From assembly GCA_033675265.1 (NCBI GenBank), contig JAUJYZ010000896.1, positions 69,501 to 133,500 of the forward strand: a DNA stretch of 64,000 bases, written 5' to 3'. Below the pieces are notes generated by a model. The model saw only the letters and a program-made list of their open reading frames with translations. It ran no database searches and had not been told where the DNA came from. Position numbers and translations under genes: made by a program. The DNA comes from Actinostola sp. cb2023. Its lineage: Eukaryota; Cnidaria; Anthozoa; Actiniaria; Actinostolidae. Of this stretch, positions 42,046 to 52,880 are shown in pieces. Position 1 is the first letter of the stretch; each line of letters opens with the position of its first letter.

Positions 42046-42319
42046 AAATTGCGATCACATAATTCATAGCATTGGGCTCCCTGTGTAACCCACAACAATA
42101 TGGGCGCGCAAGAAAGCTTTTCCAGGAACAACTTTAGTTATTTTTATAACTGTAGTTAAGTTAGCAAGAGGCACTTGCAGTATTCAAAGTGATGATTAGA
42201 GTTAACGTTGCAAATTAACGATTTATTTATAATAATACCATGATCACCTCGGTTTTCATTGTTCCACGAGGGACATTTAACATCGAACAACCCTCGCGAA
42301 AGCTCTAAGTCAAGCATCG

Positions 42320-42545
42320 CTCATGCATAGTAATGAGGGAAATTTAGACTAAATCTCCCTCATGAATACAATCATGAGGGAAATTTAGACTAAATGTCCC
42401 TCATGAATACAATCATGAGGGAAATTTAGACTAAATCTCCCTCATGAATACAATCATGAGGGAAATTTAGACTAAATGTCCCTCATGATTATATTCATGA
42501 GGGACATTTAGACTAAATATCCCTCATTACTATGCATGAGGATGC
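42320..42545. repeat. Tandem palindromic units CATGAGGGAAATTTAG
   Basis: Four to five units of about 57 bp. Each has TGAGGGAAATTTAGACTAAA followed by TxTCCCTCATGA, so every unit folds on itself and the array as a whole is also palindromic (TGCATAGTAATGAGG at one end, CCTCATTACTATGCA at the other). Confidence 0.85.
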
Positions 42546-43139
42546 AAGTCAGTCCCTCATATACACCAGGTGTACACACAATCATTGGGACCCAAGAGCA
42601 AACCAAATAGTACTTAATCGCTCTTCTACTTATGATGACTCGAGCATTCAAGACGTGTGGGATGTGTGAAGCTCAAAATACAGTGGTATTTTGATATCCA
42701 CAACATCGTTAACGCATGGGCAATAGAAGGAAATGCACAAAAGTCGAATTCAAAGGATATTTTATTATAGCTATTTCTGTTATTTGTTCACACAATGAAA
42801 TATTATATTAGTTGGCACTTTCCTCTTTTTCTGTATGTGCTTTTTAGTGTTTTGAGGAACCGTATTCTCCCTTACTTGCTCCACTTCGTCATCTCTCACA
42901 AAAGTAAACCGACCTTCCGCCATTTCTGATCTGTTTACCTTCAGGTACTCCTTACTATAACTAATTTATACTATTTTGTTGTGTAAATGAAACAAAGATG
43001 TGCAACATGCATGAAGCATTCCCCAGAGTACAGTCTAATCAAGAAGTCTTTCACAAAACACTATAATATATTCTCCTTTGCGCCGGTTAACTCAAGCCTG
43101 TATTTTTGTCCATTTCCTCGGTGATCATGGTATTACAAA
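42546..43139. other. No gene seen
   Basis: Intergenic sequence without a protein-like frame or recognised repeat. The stretch 43120-43150 forms a small hairpin (GGTATTACAAACTAATACC). Confidence 0.4.
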
Positions 43140-43297
43140 CTAATACCATGGCTTCTTCGGGATATTAGTGATTAAATGTCCCTCAGCCTCGGGAAGTTTA
43201 GTAAAAGTCCCTCGCCCGGAGGCTCGGGACTTCCACTAAACTTCCCTCGGCTTCGGGGACATTTAATCACTAATATCCCTCAGTGCCATGGTATTAC
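43140..43297. repeat. Palindrome with CTCGGGA core
   Basis: TAATACCATGGC at the left and GCCATGGTATTA at the right enclose GGGATATTAGTGATTAAATG, its complement CATTTAATCACTAATATCCC, and inner CCTCGGGAAGTTTAGT/ACTAAACTTCCCTCGG arms. Confidence 0.8.
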
Positions 43298-43636
43298 TTA
43301 TAAATAATTTATTGAATTTTGCTGGTTTGTTTTATTTTCAGTTTCAATGTGTCATGTTTCAAGCGAACTCAGTGATCTTACATATTTTACTTTATATACA
43401 GCTTTATGGAGTAGGGAATCGTTTGTCAGGATTCTGCAGATCATTTGAAATTACACCTCACCTGACATTATTTTTGATGTGAAAAGAAAAACTGAAATAA
43501 AACCCATGTGTTTATAAGAGCGTGGTTACAAAAACATGAAATAAACAAATATCAGGAGAAGCACTGCAATTCGGAAAATCCTTCAGTACTATCGCATTAA
43601 CAACAGGTCAGTCAAAAGTTAAGAAGAACCGTTATT

Positions 43637-43664
43637 AGTCGGGTTTCCTGTGTAAGGCCCGACT
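43637..43664. mobile_element. Short hairpin, AGTCGGG type
   Basis: AGTCGGG and CCCGACT pair around TTTCCTGTGTAAGG, preceded by TTATT. Same layout as the hairpins at 31850, 61296 and 62688, but with a changed stem. Confidence 0.5.
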
Positions 43665-43764
43665 CTAAAAATGCAGTCCGGTCGTATTCTTTGACCTCAA
43701 CTCGCCAACTGGCATGGGTTCTACAGAGCATGCGCCCTGTGCCGGCCGCCAAGATAATCACCGA

Positions 43765-44945
43765 AGACTCACGGTGGGAAAAAAAAGATCCGAAATCGGC
43801 CAAACAATTTTTCGACATACAGTTTTAATCCAATCAAACTGAAACTTGGCTGCATGATAGTACATGACATGACAGCTGGTTCTATGGTTTTTGATTTTTT
43901 TGATTTGCATGATTTTGGCGGGAAAATGACGCCAAGAAAATGCCAACAAATTTTGAAATTCAGATCTAATACTCAGGCATATTAAGGCCTGGGTCAAGGC
44001 TGACCACGCTCTTTCAAGGTGAACAGTAGTCTAACTTTGGTTGGTTGTACCCAATAGCATCGAGTTCACTACATCTAATATAAACTTTCCTATTCTACAT
44101 TTTGGCTTATACTGTTGCCATGGTGACACGTCCTGTGACATTTGACCTCAATTGCAAGAAAATATGATATAATGCTTCGGGAGAGCAGTAAAGAGTACAA
44201 ATGTAAGAGAGTAAAAGGGTGGAAGTAAAGCATGTTGTCATGTAGTTTTTCAGTCCAACTAGATATCTTGGAAAAGTAAGTTAATTTCTTAGAAAATTCA
44301 GGATATCAAATTTCACATTTACCTTAATTAGCCTTTCCCTTAAAAGTTCCGCCCATTCCAGTTGGATCGATAATGTATACACTAACCCTGATACAATTAC
44401 GCAAAGATACCCGCAATGTTTAAAGAGTCTACCTATCTCCCAGAGGCTTTGTCAAATTTTCTTACAATAAGGGTTCAAAGGTCAGATTACATGTTTCCAT
44501 GGAAACTGTTATCAGAAAGTGTTAGCCTTGCGACCTCATCACATCTGCCAAAATATCAAAACAATAGTTTACAAAGATGAGAATATAGACCACCCCCTAT
44601 TGATTTGTGGCGGCCATTTTGGAAGAGAAAAATACCCAGGCCTTAACATACCTGAGTACACTAATTTGATCGCTACATTCGAAAAAACATCTTAAATTAG
44701 AGATCTAACTGAAACAATATCTCAGATATCGTTATTCAATCCAAAGATGATTTTTTAAATTTGAAAATCCGCCATTTTGTTACAAAAAATAGCAAAAATG
44801 GCGGCAAAAAAATCAAAAACCATAGAACCAGCTGTCATGTCATGTACTATCATGTTGCCAAGTTTCAGTTTGATTAGATTAAAACTGTATGTCGAAAAAT
44901 TGTTTGGCCGATTTCGGTTTTTTTTTTCCCCACCGTGATAACAAC
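43765..44945. mobile_element. Foldback element with arms of over 200 bp
   Basis: 43765-43992 and 44633-44945 are inverted copies: CACGGTGGGAAAAAAAA, CGAAATCGGCCAAACAATTT, CATGATAGTACATGACATGA, CAGCTGGTTCTATGG and CCAGGCCTTAA-type ends. The centre (about 640 bp) has no transposase. The outer ends are CACGGTGGG/CCCACCGTG. Confidence 0.7.
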
Positions 44946-46195
44946 ATGGCCTTATCAACACGAGACATCGCTTCTTCACAAACCTCAGTTGTTGGAGGAA
45001 AGTTATATGTCGTCTTGTTTTCAAAATAACCACAATAATTCAGAGATATGGATTTATCAGTTAATCCAGTACTAGTACTGCAAAGGGTTGAGAGATCTTT
45101 AGAACTTAGAACGAAGTGAGTTGATACACGTCAATTGTGAGGTTTTTACACCGAGCCGAGCCGGTAAACCCATATTTACACTTCATCCAAACATTGTTTA
45201 ATCACTCTGCGATGTCTAGTTTACTTTTCAAACAGGATCAACATACTTTTCTTTTCTTGGATGAGCTTTTTCAATATATTATTTTAAACCTAAATGATGG
45301 CCGTATATACCGTACATAACCCAAAATGCAAGGGGGGGGGGGGGGGTGCAGTAAGTATTTAACAGGAAAATATCAATAGCACAGTTCTCATGATCAGTAC
45401 TTTTTGGTATCTTTTTTGCCTTTGCTAGGGGGGGGGGGGGGGAGGGCAACTGTTCCCAGTGCGCTGTGTACGGCCCTGTAATCACTACTCATTTAATTTT
45501 CTGACAAAAGAAAGCGGAAGTTTATACAATCAGTATTCGTTTTTACAAAGAAGTCAATGAGTCCACAACTGATAAACTTTAAAACATCAAATGATTTCCC
45601 ACGGACAAACGATGTTATGTAGGAAGTGTTGTCATCTGAGCCATTTGACTTCGCTTTAGGTTCGTGCCCATATTAACGAATATATAGCGTACGCCTCTAC
45701 AGAGATGAGTTTATTTTCGTTATCTATATTACAACATCTTTGACCCCTACTGCCGTGCACCGAGTGTGGTTACCATAGCCAAGTATCAATAGTCGTTGCG
45801 CGGGCATGGTAACACGCTAAAAATAGCCGCTGTTCCAAAACAAGAAGTCGATATGACCAGTGATTCCTTCTCTTGCCTCATTCTCTTGTTCTGATCTAAT
45901 AGTAGCCAGTACGGGTATACCTGCATGTGTTGGGGCACGTGGAACTCTTGTCATAAGAGCGCGCGTTAAATCATATTTTATTTGTTTTTTTTGTTTAAAT
46001 AGCTTTTGATTGCACTTGTAAGATTACATTTCCATTAAATACTTTTTACGATATTTGACATTGATGCAAACAAGATAAATATACTGCTGTATTCACATTT
46101 GGTATTACTATTTTGAAATATCTTACAAGCATTTTAAATAAATTATATATATTTGTGTTAAATCATAGTTATTTTATAATTTATATTATCGAACG
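44946..46195. other. No gene seen; two G15 runs and repeat fragments
   Basis: Contains G runs at 45332-45346 and 45428-45442. A short piece at about 45790-45960 matches the promoter-like repeat (GTACGGGTATACCTGC, GTTGGGGCACGTGGA) and the end of the 1.36 kb element (CTTCTCTTGCCTCATT). No gene is seen. Confidence 0.4.
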
Positions 46196-46344
46196 CCGGC
46201 CAGTTATTCTGATCTAATAGAAGCCAGCTAGTACGGGTATACCTGCGGGTGTTGGGGCACGTGGATTTCTTGTCATAAGAGCTCGCCGCGGGCTGCATCC
46301 CCATATAAAGTGCGTTCGACAATACTGGTCATAAACTAAGTACA
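46196..46344 (+). promoter_or_regulatory. Repeated promoter-like unit, copy 3
   Basis: Matches 5661-5839 from CAGTTATTCTGATCTAATAG through the CACGTG box to TATAAA at 46304-46309, with AGTGCGTTCGACxATACTGG after it. It leads into the ATG at 46345. Confidence 0.45.
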
Positions 46345-46503
46345 ATGATGAACGCTAGAATACTTCGGTTATTATTTGTGATTTTAATGTTTGTACTGAG
46401 GATTCACCACACAAGAGGGACGATGAGCGGTGGTCTTGCTCCAGTGCCTGCAGGCCTTGCCATTGTGCGGGTTGTCATCGGGGACGAACACAGGGAAGGA
46501 TGA
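46345..46503 (+). CDS. Signal-peptide ORF, copy 3
   Basis: 52 codons, or an exon start. MMNARILRLLFVILMFVLRI is signal-peptide-like, then HHTRGTMSGGLAPVPAG. The first about 30 residues match the copy at 5840. A stop occurs at 46501. A donor-like GGTAAACGGGTAAGG follows at about 46511-46525, so splicing is conceivable. The best copy of this dispersed unit; product unknown. Confidence 0.4.
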   Translation: MMNARILRLLFVILMFVLRIHHTRGTMSGGLAPVPAGLAIVRVVIGDEHREG

Positions 46504-48080
46504 TCATGACCGGTAAACGGGTAAGGCGTAATTACACTATCAGTTACCCAATAACTACATTAGCTATTTGGTTGAATCTGATTTTGCTTTACAGATGGTA
46601 TCAGCAGATCAAAGTATATTTAAAACACTGGATACTAGTTTCATAAAACTTAACTTAACTTGAACTTCATTAAAATTATTGAATTGGGGATATGTTTCTA
46701 TCATGCAATTGCTTGAAGTTCAGTTCTCATACTCATTAATTGTTCATGAGGTAATGGCGAGCGAAATCATGGCATTTAAACGGTGAATTATTTTCTGTGC
46801 CGAGCTGGCGCTTCAAAGCGCTAATTTGAAGCCAATTTCAGCCCAATTCCTCAGATAAATGCTTATCTTTCTGCCTATAAAAAATTATTTGGGCTTAGAT
46901 TTTTAGTCAGGAAGATTCAGGAGATATTCTTCTTTCATTTGTACTAAGTGCCAACCTGGGCCGCGGACCGTACGAGTGGGCCGCGGAGGTTATGTGTGTA
47001 CTTACATTGCTTATTTAATCGCGCTCCGCCCGCTGTTTATATACTTGACTAGCAACTATAGCGTTATAAGAGTGCCTTTGGTATTGACTGGGGTTTGATT
47101 CAGTAGCTGTTCTCGATTACATTCTATTGGCGATATTTCCTATCAGAATTATTGATTATGCGAGGTTTATACCGCTTTATTATTATTTTTAAGTAGAAGT
47201 AGAACAGTGTACCGGGACGTATAGGACATAGGAGATGTAAACATCCAGATATCTTCCCGGGTATCTTGTCTGAGTCTTATCGTTGCCTCAGTATGTAATT
47301 TAAATTAATCTTCTCCCCAAATGCTTTCCTAAAATAATTTAATAAATGCTATTATTAAATTTCTCTTTAAGAAAACCAGCATTGTGCCGAACCGAAGTCA
47401 CGTAACAACCGATAGGTCCAAATATATTGACAACAAAAATATGAACTGGTGATTTCGGCTCGATCAATTTCCTTCTTACCTCGTCAGAACATTACTAGGG
47501 ACCTTAAAAGGTCGTTCACTAAGTTTAAAAAAAAATCGTACGAGGGAAAACCGTTTGGCAGCAGTTTTAGTGAAAATAGTGTCGTTTGAATATCAGCTGG
47601 CATTCACAAACGCGGCTTACAATGATAATTTTGAATAAACCGTCCAAAAGCAGAATGCATGGTTGAATTAGTATTTGTGTTAAGCACAATAAAATCCAAG
47701 CAATATTGACGCGGAGCGAGCGAGTTAAAAAATACGGCAAACCGGTCATTCATTATGCGGGAACCACCTTAAACGGGAACTATATGTTGATGTGTTTGCC
47801 GCCGGGTTCACCTGAATGTTTGTTATCGACTTCAACACGTTTTTTCTCAAGGAATACTTTTATAGTCTTTCGTTGGTCTGGATAAAGACTTTGGTCATGT
47901 ACGGCTGTAAATGCTGTGTCCATATATCCTCGCTAAAAGTAAAGGTGTGGATACCATTTTGAAAATAAACTTAGCGCGACTACCACAACCAATCAGGACA
48001 CGCGTAAGAATGAGAATTGGCGATAGCTAATCAGAAGCTATTATATATATAGTTTGGATACGAGCGCAGGCTAGTTTAGA
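46504..48080. other. No gene seen
   Basis: Intergenic sequence; ACTAGGGACCTTAAAAGGTC at about 47490 resembles the end of the MITE at 56587. Frames are short and not protein-like. Confidence 0.4.
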
Positions 48081-48275
48081 TCAGAGTTTATAAAATAATT
48101 TGGATATAACGCGCGCTGTGATTGGTCAAAACACCGTTTTAGATGAGAGTATATATTATATACGTATATAACACGCTACGTCATGACCTTGAAAGACCTT
48201 GAAGCGATGCAGTGGATTTGATCGATACCAAATATATTTTTTTCTGCTGTTTTATTTAATAAATATATTTTCAAC
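48081..48275. mobile_element. ATAACGCGCGCT-type repeat, related to 63830-64000
   Basis: TTATAAAATAATTTGGATAT, AACGCGCGCTGTGATTGGTC and CTTGAAGCGATGCAGTGG, plus TTTGATCGA, are shared with 63830-63960. No coding capacity. Confidence 0.55.
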
Positions 48276-49129
48276 AAAAGCCATATAATTAGCTTTTCTT
48301 GTTTTCTCAAGTTGAAGTTCTATCTAGATGTGATTTTGCTGTTTTGAAACCGAAAATTTGCAAGAATTGAGTTTAAAACACGGACCAAAAACTCCCAACT
48401 GAAACTGGCGACGAATCGTACACTTTTGTCCACAAATCACAATATAAACGAAGATAACTAAATAATCTAACTGCTCAGTTTTCTCAATCACATACTAACC
48501 GTTCTATGAGTTCTATATAGCTACAAATATTTTCTCAAGTTAACGAATGAATATACCAAGCAACGATAGCCGTATTTACTCACAAAACAGAGCGATTCTT
48601 GTAACTACAATGACAAGTGTTAGCCTGAAAATTATCTCTAGTAAAATATGTCAAAGAGAAAAAATATTGTCAAATGTCTCAAAAACGTCCATCGTTTTTA
48701 CATTCTTGTCGAGAAAAACGCTGAAAAGATTCAAAAATACGACAAAAACTGTGGATATTTGGCTACCTGTTAATCTAGTTGTCAAATATTTCAAAAAGTT
48801 GGCGATTCGTCTTCATTAGCTCAGCTTTTCTTCGTTTTTCGTATTCACAGGATACATGTACAAACTGATATAGGAAACCGTAAGAAGCATTCTTCTTTAA
48901 TTTTCTGACAGACATGAAATAGCATTCTTCAAAACATTTTTCCTGTCAAAACACTAAACGGCACAGATAAACGTTTTCGAGTCGCTTGCCAATTTGATTT
49001 CTTTCGTGAGATTTGATTGGACGATGGGCGATTTCTGACGCTTTTCAGGAGAATTGCAAATTTGATCAGTAGAATCTCGCGTAAATAAAGGGTTTTTTCA
49101 AAAAGAAATCATTGTAGTTATTTTCAGTA
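48276..49129. other. No gene seen
   Basis: AT-rich intergenic DNA. A frame at 48547-48819 has no recognisable features and no splice context. Confidence 0.35.
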
Positions 49130-49690
49130 GACACCAAATATACAAGAATCTTTTTAGGCTAACCTGGAAAAACCTAGGTTCTTTAACCCTTTGACACCAA
49201 GATTCTTGTCAAAATGAGGTTTTTAGCGATTTTCTGGACCTAATCACGCCATAGGAAATTTCGATTCCATTTCAGTATGGGTTTCCATGGAAATCTTGAC
49301 AGTTCTAAAACTCCTAGGGCTCAAGTTCTCACGTGATCTGTCTTTTGGCGTGGGATGGATCTCGTCGAGGCCAGCAGTTATAGCTACTTCAAGAAGGCCT
49401 ATTTTGCACGATTAGAGTGTTTTATAGCCATTATTCGCCACAAAAGCCCCCAGAACAGCATCATTAAATTGACTGGCGTGGTAGAAGCCGTTCTCCTGAA
49501 GAAATCCAGGGTTGAGATGCGATTTCACGAAGACGGATCGGCAGTCTATTGAGGACTGAATTCCAAAATGGCGGACTCAAAAGCAGTGAAATCGACTCTC
49601 GGGACCTACAAAGGCAGTTTTGGCACTTTGGACTTGTAAAGAATGCAACCGGTGCAATATTTTGCCTGTAGGACCGAGTGGCTCGACACT
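49130..49690 (-). repeat. Inverted copy of part of the 5926-7300 repeat
   Basis: In reverse complement it matches 35830-37110, including CCATGGAAATCTTGACAG, GGCGTGGTAGAAGCCGTTCT and CAAAATGGCGGA. A small hairpin at about 49673-49697 (GACCGAGTGGCTCG, ACACTCGGTC) lies at its end. Confidence 0.65.
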
Positions 49691-50342
49691 CGGTCTTAAA
49701 TAGAGAAATCTTAAATAGAGAAAGGGCGGGAGTTGCCCTGTCGAAATTCCCCGTATGTTACCAGCATCCTTTTCGGCTGTGCATAAGGAAAACACGCGTT
49801 TTAAGGAAATGGCTATAGTATTCGGCGAATTAAGGAAGAGAAAGCTAAGGGAAAATTTCACGAATCTATCAAGAAGAAAGTTTGCTGACAAACTAGCAAA
49901 CAATCAGTGTCAGTAGACATACTTTTGTGTTTACACATGAATACGAGGCTTGCAATCCAGAACATTGGCAATTGAAATTGGACGCAATTATTGCATTCGG
50001 TCTATTGTATTGTAGCGAGTGGGAACTGGATCACGACAACAATATAGACTCTTACTAAATATGGAATTTCGTTATCGGCCAAATAAGGAAGAGGCTTTTT
50101 CCAAGAAATCATGTTTGATGTGTGGTGAATGGGAGATGAGGGGAGGGGGGAGATTAGATACTTGCAGCTTGCAATGCGGCCCCGTTCCTCCTTCTGCAAC
50201 AACACAAAGAACTGTTATATCAAATGTACAATTTATGAGGCATTGATACAATCTAGCTAGAACCATCACCACACACGTACAACTAACCTCCCATTGTAAC
50301 GACACTACTGTTGTGCAGTGCTTAATACGTCTTTAAACTCAA
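49691..50342. other. No gene seen
   Basis: Region downstream of the CUB gene on the minus strand, presumably including its 3' untranslated region next to 50342. No second gene was recognised. Confidence 0.35.
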
Positions 50343-50530
50343 TCAATAAAGAAAGGCTAAATCCCGTTTCCTTCGGCCTACAATAACCCTATACTTCTTA
50401 ACGTGTAGCTGGAAGCCCTTCCTGTGGTTGTAATTATTGGATGAGAAGATAAGGAGCATTTGCCCTGTTGTCGACTGGACTGGCTTGATGTACACCCATT
50501 CGTCCTCGAACTCAAATATCTTATTGGCAT
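50343..50530 (-). CDS. CUB-domain gene, last exon
   Basis: The acceptor TTCTAG ends at 50531. The exon reads ANKIFEFEDEWVYIKPV, then TGQMLLIFSSNNYNHRKGFQ, the typical C-terminal half of a CUB domain, followed by a basic tail (VGRRKRDLAFLY) and a stop at 50343. The phase (1) fits the donor at 51348. It completes the second CUB domain of the gene. Confidence 0.75.
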
Positions 50531-50632
50531 CTAGAATAGAATGGAGAGTTCATCGCGTTACACATAACGGAAAATAGCATAGACTCGATATACATAGATT
50601 CGTTATAGAAAGACAATGCTAGTGAACATCAA

Positions 50633-51127
50633 GGGAGGGAGAGGGGAGGGAGAGGGAGAGGGAGAGGGAGAGGGAGAGGGAGAGGGAGAGGGAGAGGGAG
50701 AGGGAGAGGGAGAGGGGAGAGGGAGAGGGAGAGGGAGAGGGAGAGGGAGAGGGGGAGAGGAGAGGGAGAGGGAGAGGGAGAGGGAGAGGGAGAGGGGAGA
50801 GGGAGAGGGAGAGGGGAGGGAGAGGGAGAGGGAGAGGGAGAGGGAGAGGGAGAGGGAGAGGGAGAGGGAGAGGGAGAGGGAGAGGGAGAGGGAGAGGGAG
50901 AGGGAGAGGGAGAGGGAGAGGGAGAGGGAGAGGGAGAGGGAGAGGGAGAGGGAGAGGGAGAGGGAGAGGGAGAGGGAGAGGGAGAGGGAGAGGGAGAGGG
51001 AGAGGGAGAGGGAGAGGGAGAGGGAGAGGGAGAGGGAGAGGGAGAGGGAGAGGGAGAGGGAGAGGGAGGGAGAGGGAGAGGGAGAGGGAGAGGGAGAGGG
51101 AGAGGGAGAGGGAGAGGGAGAGGGACT
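50633..51127. repeat. (GAGGGA)n hexanucleotide microsatellite in the CUB-gene intron
   Basis: About 80 units, pure purine on the plus strand, with occasional GGGAGA slips near 50715-50820 and 51065. It lies within the intron between the CUB exons at 51348 and 50530. Long frames in all registers are artefacts of the repeat. Confidence 0.95.
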
Positions 51128-51347
51128 TGACTTCGTACTTGTGCCCACAATTCGTAAGAGCGCTCCATTTTGCGGACTAACTGGTTTGTCCACTTATTTT
51201 AATTAAATTACACCACACATAGAGGACTGCCTTAATCGTCAGTCCCATCAGACCGAACTTAGCCTCTTTTTCCTGCGTATGTTCTTGTTTGTAACGCAAG
51301 GGAACGTTGCGTGACGAGTAGAACGTCTCTGTGATTGCGCTACTTAC

Positions 51348-51539
51348 CTGTGAACGAAGAGAGAGAATCGTATCCTGCTAGATAGTCATAACCCGGCTCG
51401 GTGTTGAATGAATCGAACTCGAGCTGGAACGCACGACCCAGGTTGATCGCCCAAACACACGTCGCTCCTCCGGGATAATTATTAGGATAATTAGGGGATC
51501 TGATGGGGGTATCAAGCTGTGTAACCAAGCCTCCGCACG
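51348..51539 (-). CDS. CUB-domain gene, second-last exon
   Basis: Acceptor TTCACAG before 51539 and donor GTAAGT after 51348, phase 1 at both ends. It reads CGGLVTQLDTPIRSPNYPNN, then YPGGATCVWAI and FNTEPGYDYLAGYD: the N-terminal half of a CUB domain, with the two conserved cysteines and the SPNYP motif. It joins in phase to 52415 upstream and 50530 downstream. Confidence 0.85.
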
Positions 51540-51639
51540 CTGTGAACACGAATGGTATTACATAGTAACATGTTAATTAAAATACAGACTCACATTGGTT
51601 AGAGATTGTTTGCTGGCACAGAATTCAAATAGAGAGATG

Positions 51640-52130
51640 CAGCTGGCTACTTAGTACACACGCAAAGTTTCTATTATAGCCCACAGACAGCCCAACAATG
51701 TCAGTTCTAAGGCTACTCAATGGACCTGTTCGTAGTTTCCCAGAATGCTTCAGGATTCTGCGCGCGCAAGCGAGGCCAGGGTACAAAATCGATCGAAAAC
51801 ATTAAGAGAGAATGAAGAAATTCAGTAGAAAATTTAAGTTAAAAGTGCGTAAGAAGAATTACAAAGATGGATACAAATTCTCAAGCAGATAAAAAAGTTT
51901 TTTCCTGTTCTTGATTAGCTACAGTGATCATATTTTCCTCAATACACGATCAATATTTGTATGCGCGCGTCTTTTTTGATGGGTTTCCTGTGGTAGAGCG
52001 CGCAAAGTTGGTCTCTCTGTGGGCGTCCCGCAAGAGGCGCCCGCACAAATGCAGTATTGACACTTTTGATACATTTCTCAGTTGTCGTATCCACTCACGA
52101 TGCGACCATTTTGCATTGTTTACTTATTGT
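51640..52130. repeat. Dispersed repeat shared with 32280-32480, within the CUB-gene intron
   Basis: GCCCACAGACAGCCCAACAA, TTTGATGGGTTTCCTGTGGT and AGAGCGCGC recur at 32280-32410. It lies in the intron between the two CUB exons. Confidence 0.5.
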
Positions 52131-52210
52131 TTTAACAGCACTGCTTGCAATTCTGCTTGCAAATAACCGCTTGTATAAAACATAATCGCCAGTTGAAATA
52201 TCTATCTTAT

Positions 52211-52404
52211 ACAAGCGTCAAGAGTTCCAGACTTTCGGTACGCGCGCAATGCATTGTGAGATTATTACAAAGGAAAAGTGAGCACCAAGTGAGCAAAAAC
52301 ATAGCTTGGGCTCCCTGTGTCTAGAATTGGTGCTCACTTTTCCTTTGTAATAATCTCACAATGCATTGTGTGCGTACCGGAAGTCTGGAACTCTTGATGC
52401 TTGT
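52211..52404. mobile_element. Palindromic MITE beside a CUB splice donor
   Basis: ACAAGCGTCAAGAGTTCCAG, CGGTACGC and AATGCATTGTGAGATTATTA on the left are repeated in inverse to GCTTGT at 52404. TA flanks both ends. It ends 11 bp from the exon boundary at 52415, but leaves the GTAAGT donor intact. Confidence 0.85.
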
Positions 52405-52414
52405 ATTCACTTAC

Positions 52415-52747
52415 TGACGGGCTCGTACGCTGCCTCAAATCCCACAGTCACATCCTTGGCATCGGAGTAAAACTTCACGTCCATGACGTTAGAGTTGGAG
52501 GTCAGCGAGAACGGTTTACCGTGGATCCCTGATAATTTGCTGATAAGTTTTCCAGATTTGCCGTCGTAGACTTCGACGAAGTCCTTGTCTGCTTGCGTCT
52601 TCAGCGTTTTAAAAGTGAGCATGACTTGTCTGTCTGATCGCACAGTGATCTTCCAGCGGCAGTATTCGTTGTTACCGTAGCCGTTGGGAAAGTTGGTTGA
52701 AGAGAACGTGCCAGTAGGACCAACGAGATTGGCTCCACAATTAGCTC
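52415..52747 (-). CDS. CUB-domain gene, exon with a complete CUB domain
   Basis: 333 bp exon between the acceptor TTTTCCAG (before 52747) and the donor GTAAGT (after 52415). It holds a whole CUB domain: ANCGANLVGPTGTFSSTNFP, the EYCRWKI cysteine, then FVEVYDGKSGKLISKLSG and VTVGFEAAYEP. CUB domains mediate extracellular protein and carbohydrate binding. Upstream exons, including any signal peptide, were not identified. Confidence 0.88.
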
Positions 52748-52848
52748 CTGGAAAAGTTACAGTGTACATATGAAGTGAATAGTGGGATGGTTTAGTATTT
52801 TGTGATTTGAGCTTCGCATTTGCGAGTTATGCTAATTCGGTGACGTCA

Positions 52849-52880
<32 letters not shown>

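Noticed and set aside
45332..45442. G15 runs as regulatory quadruplex sites
   Set aside because: Isolated mononucleotide runs with no nearby gene. They are as likely slippage or assembly effects.
49355..49903. Short frames on both strands
   Set aside because: They fall in an inverted copy of the dispersed repeat at 5926-7300 and are not conserved between copies.
50616..51206. Long open frames on both strands in the GAGGGA tract
   Set aside because: A stop-free hexamer keeps all registers open. The tract is intronic to the CUB gene.
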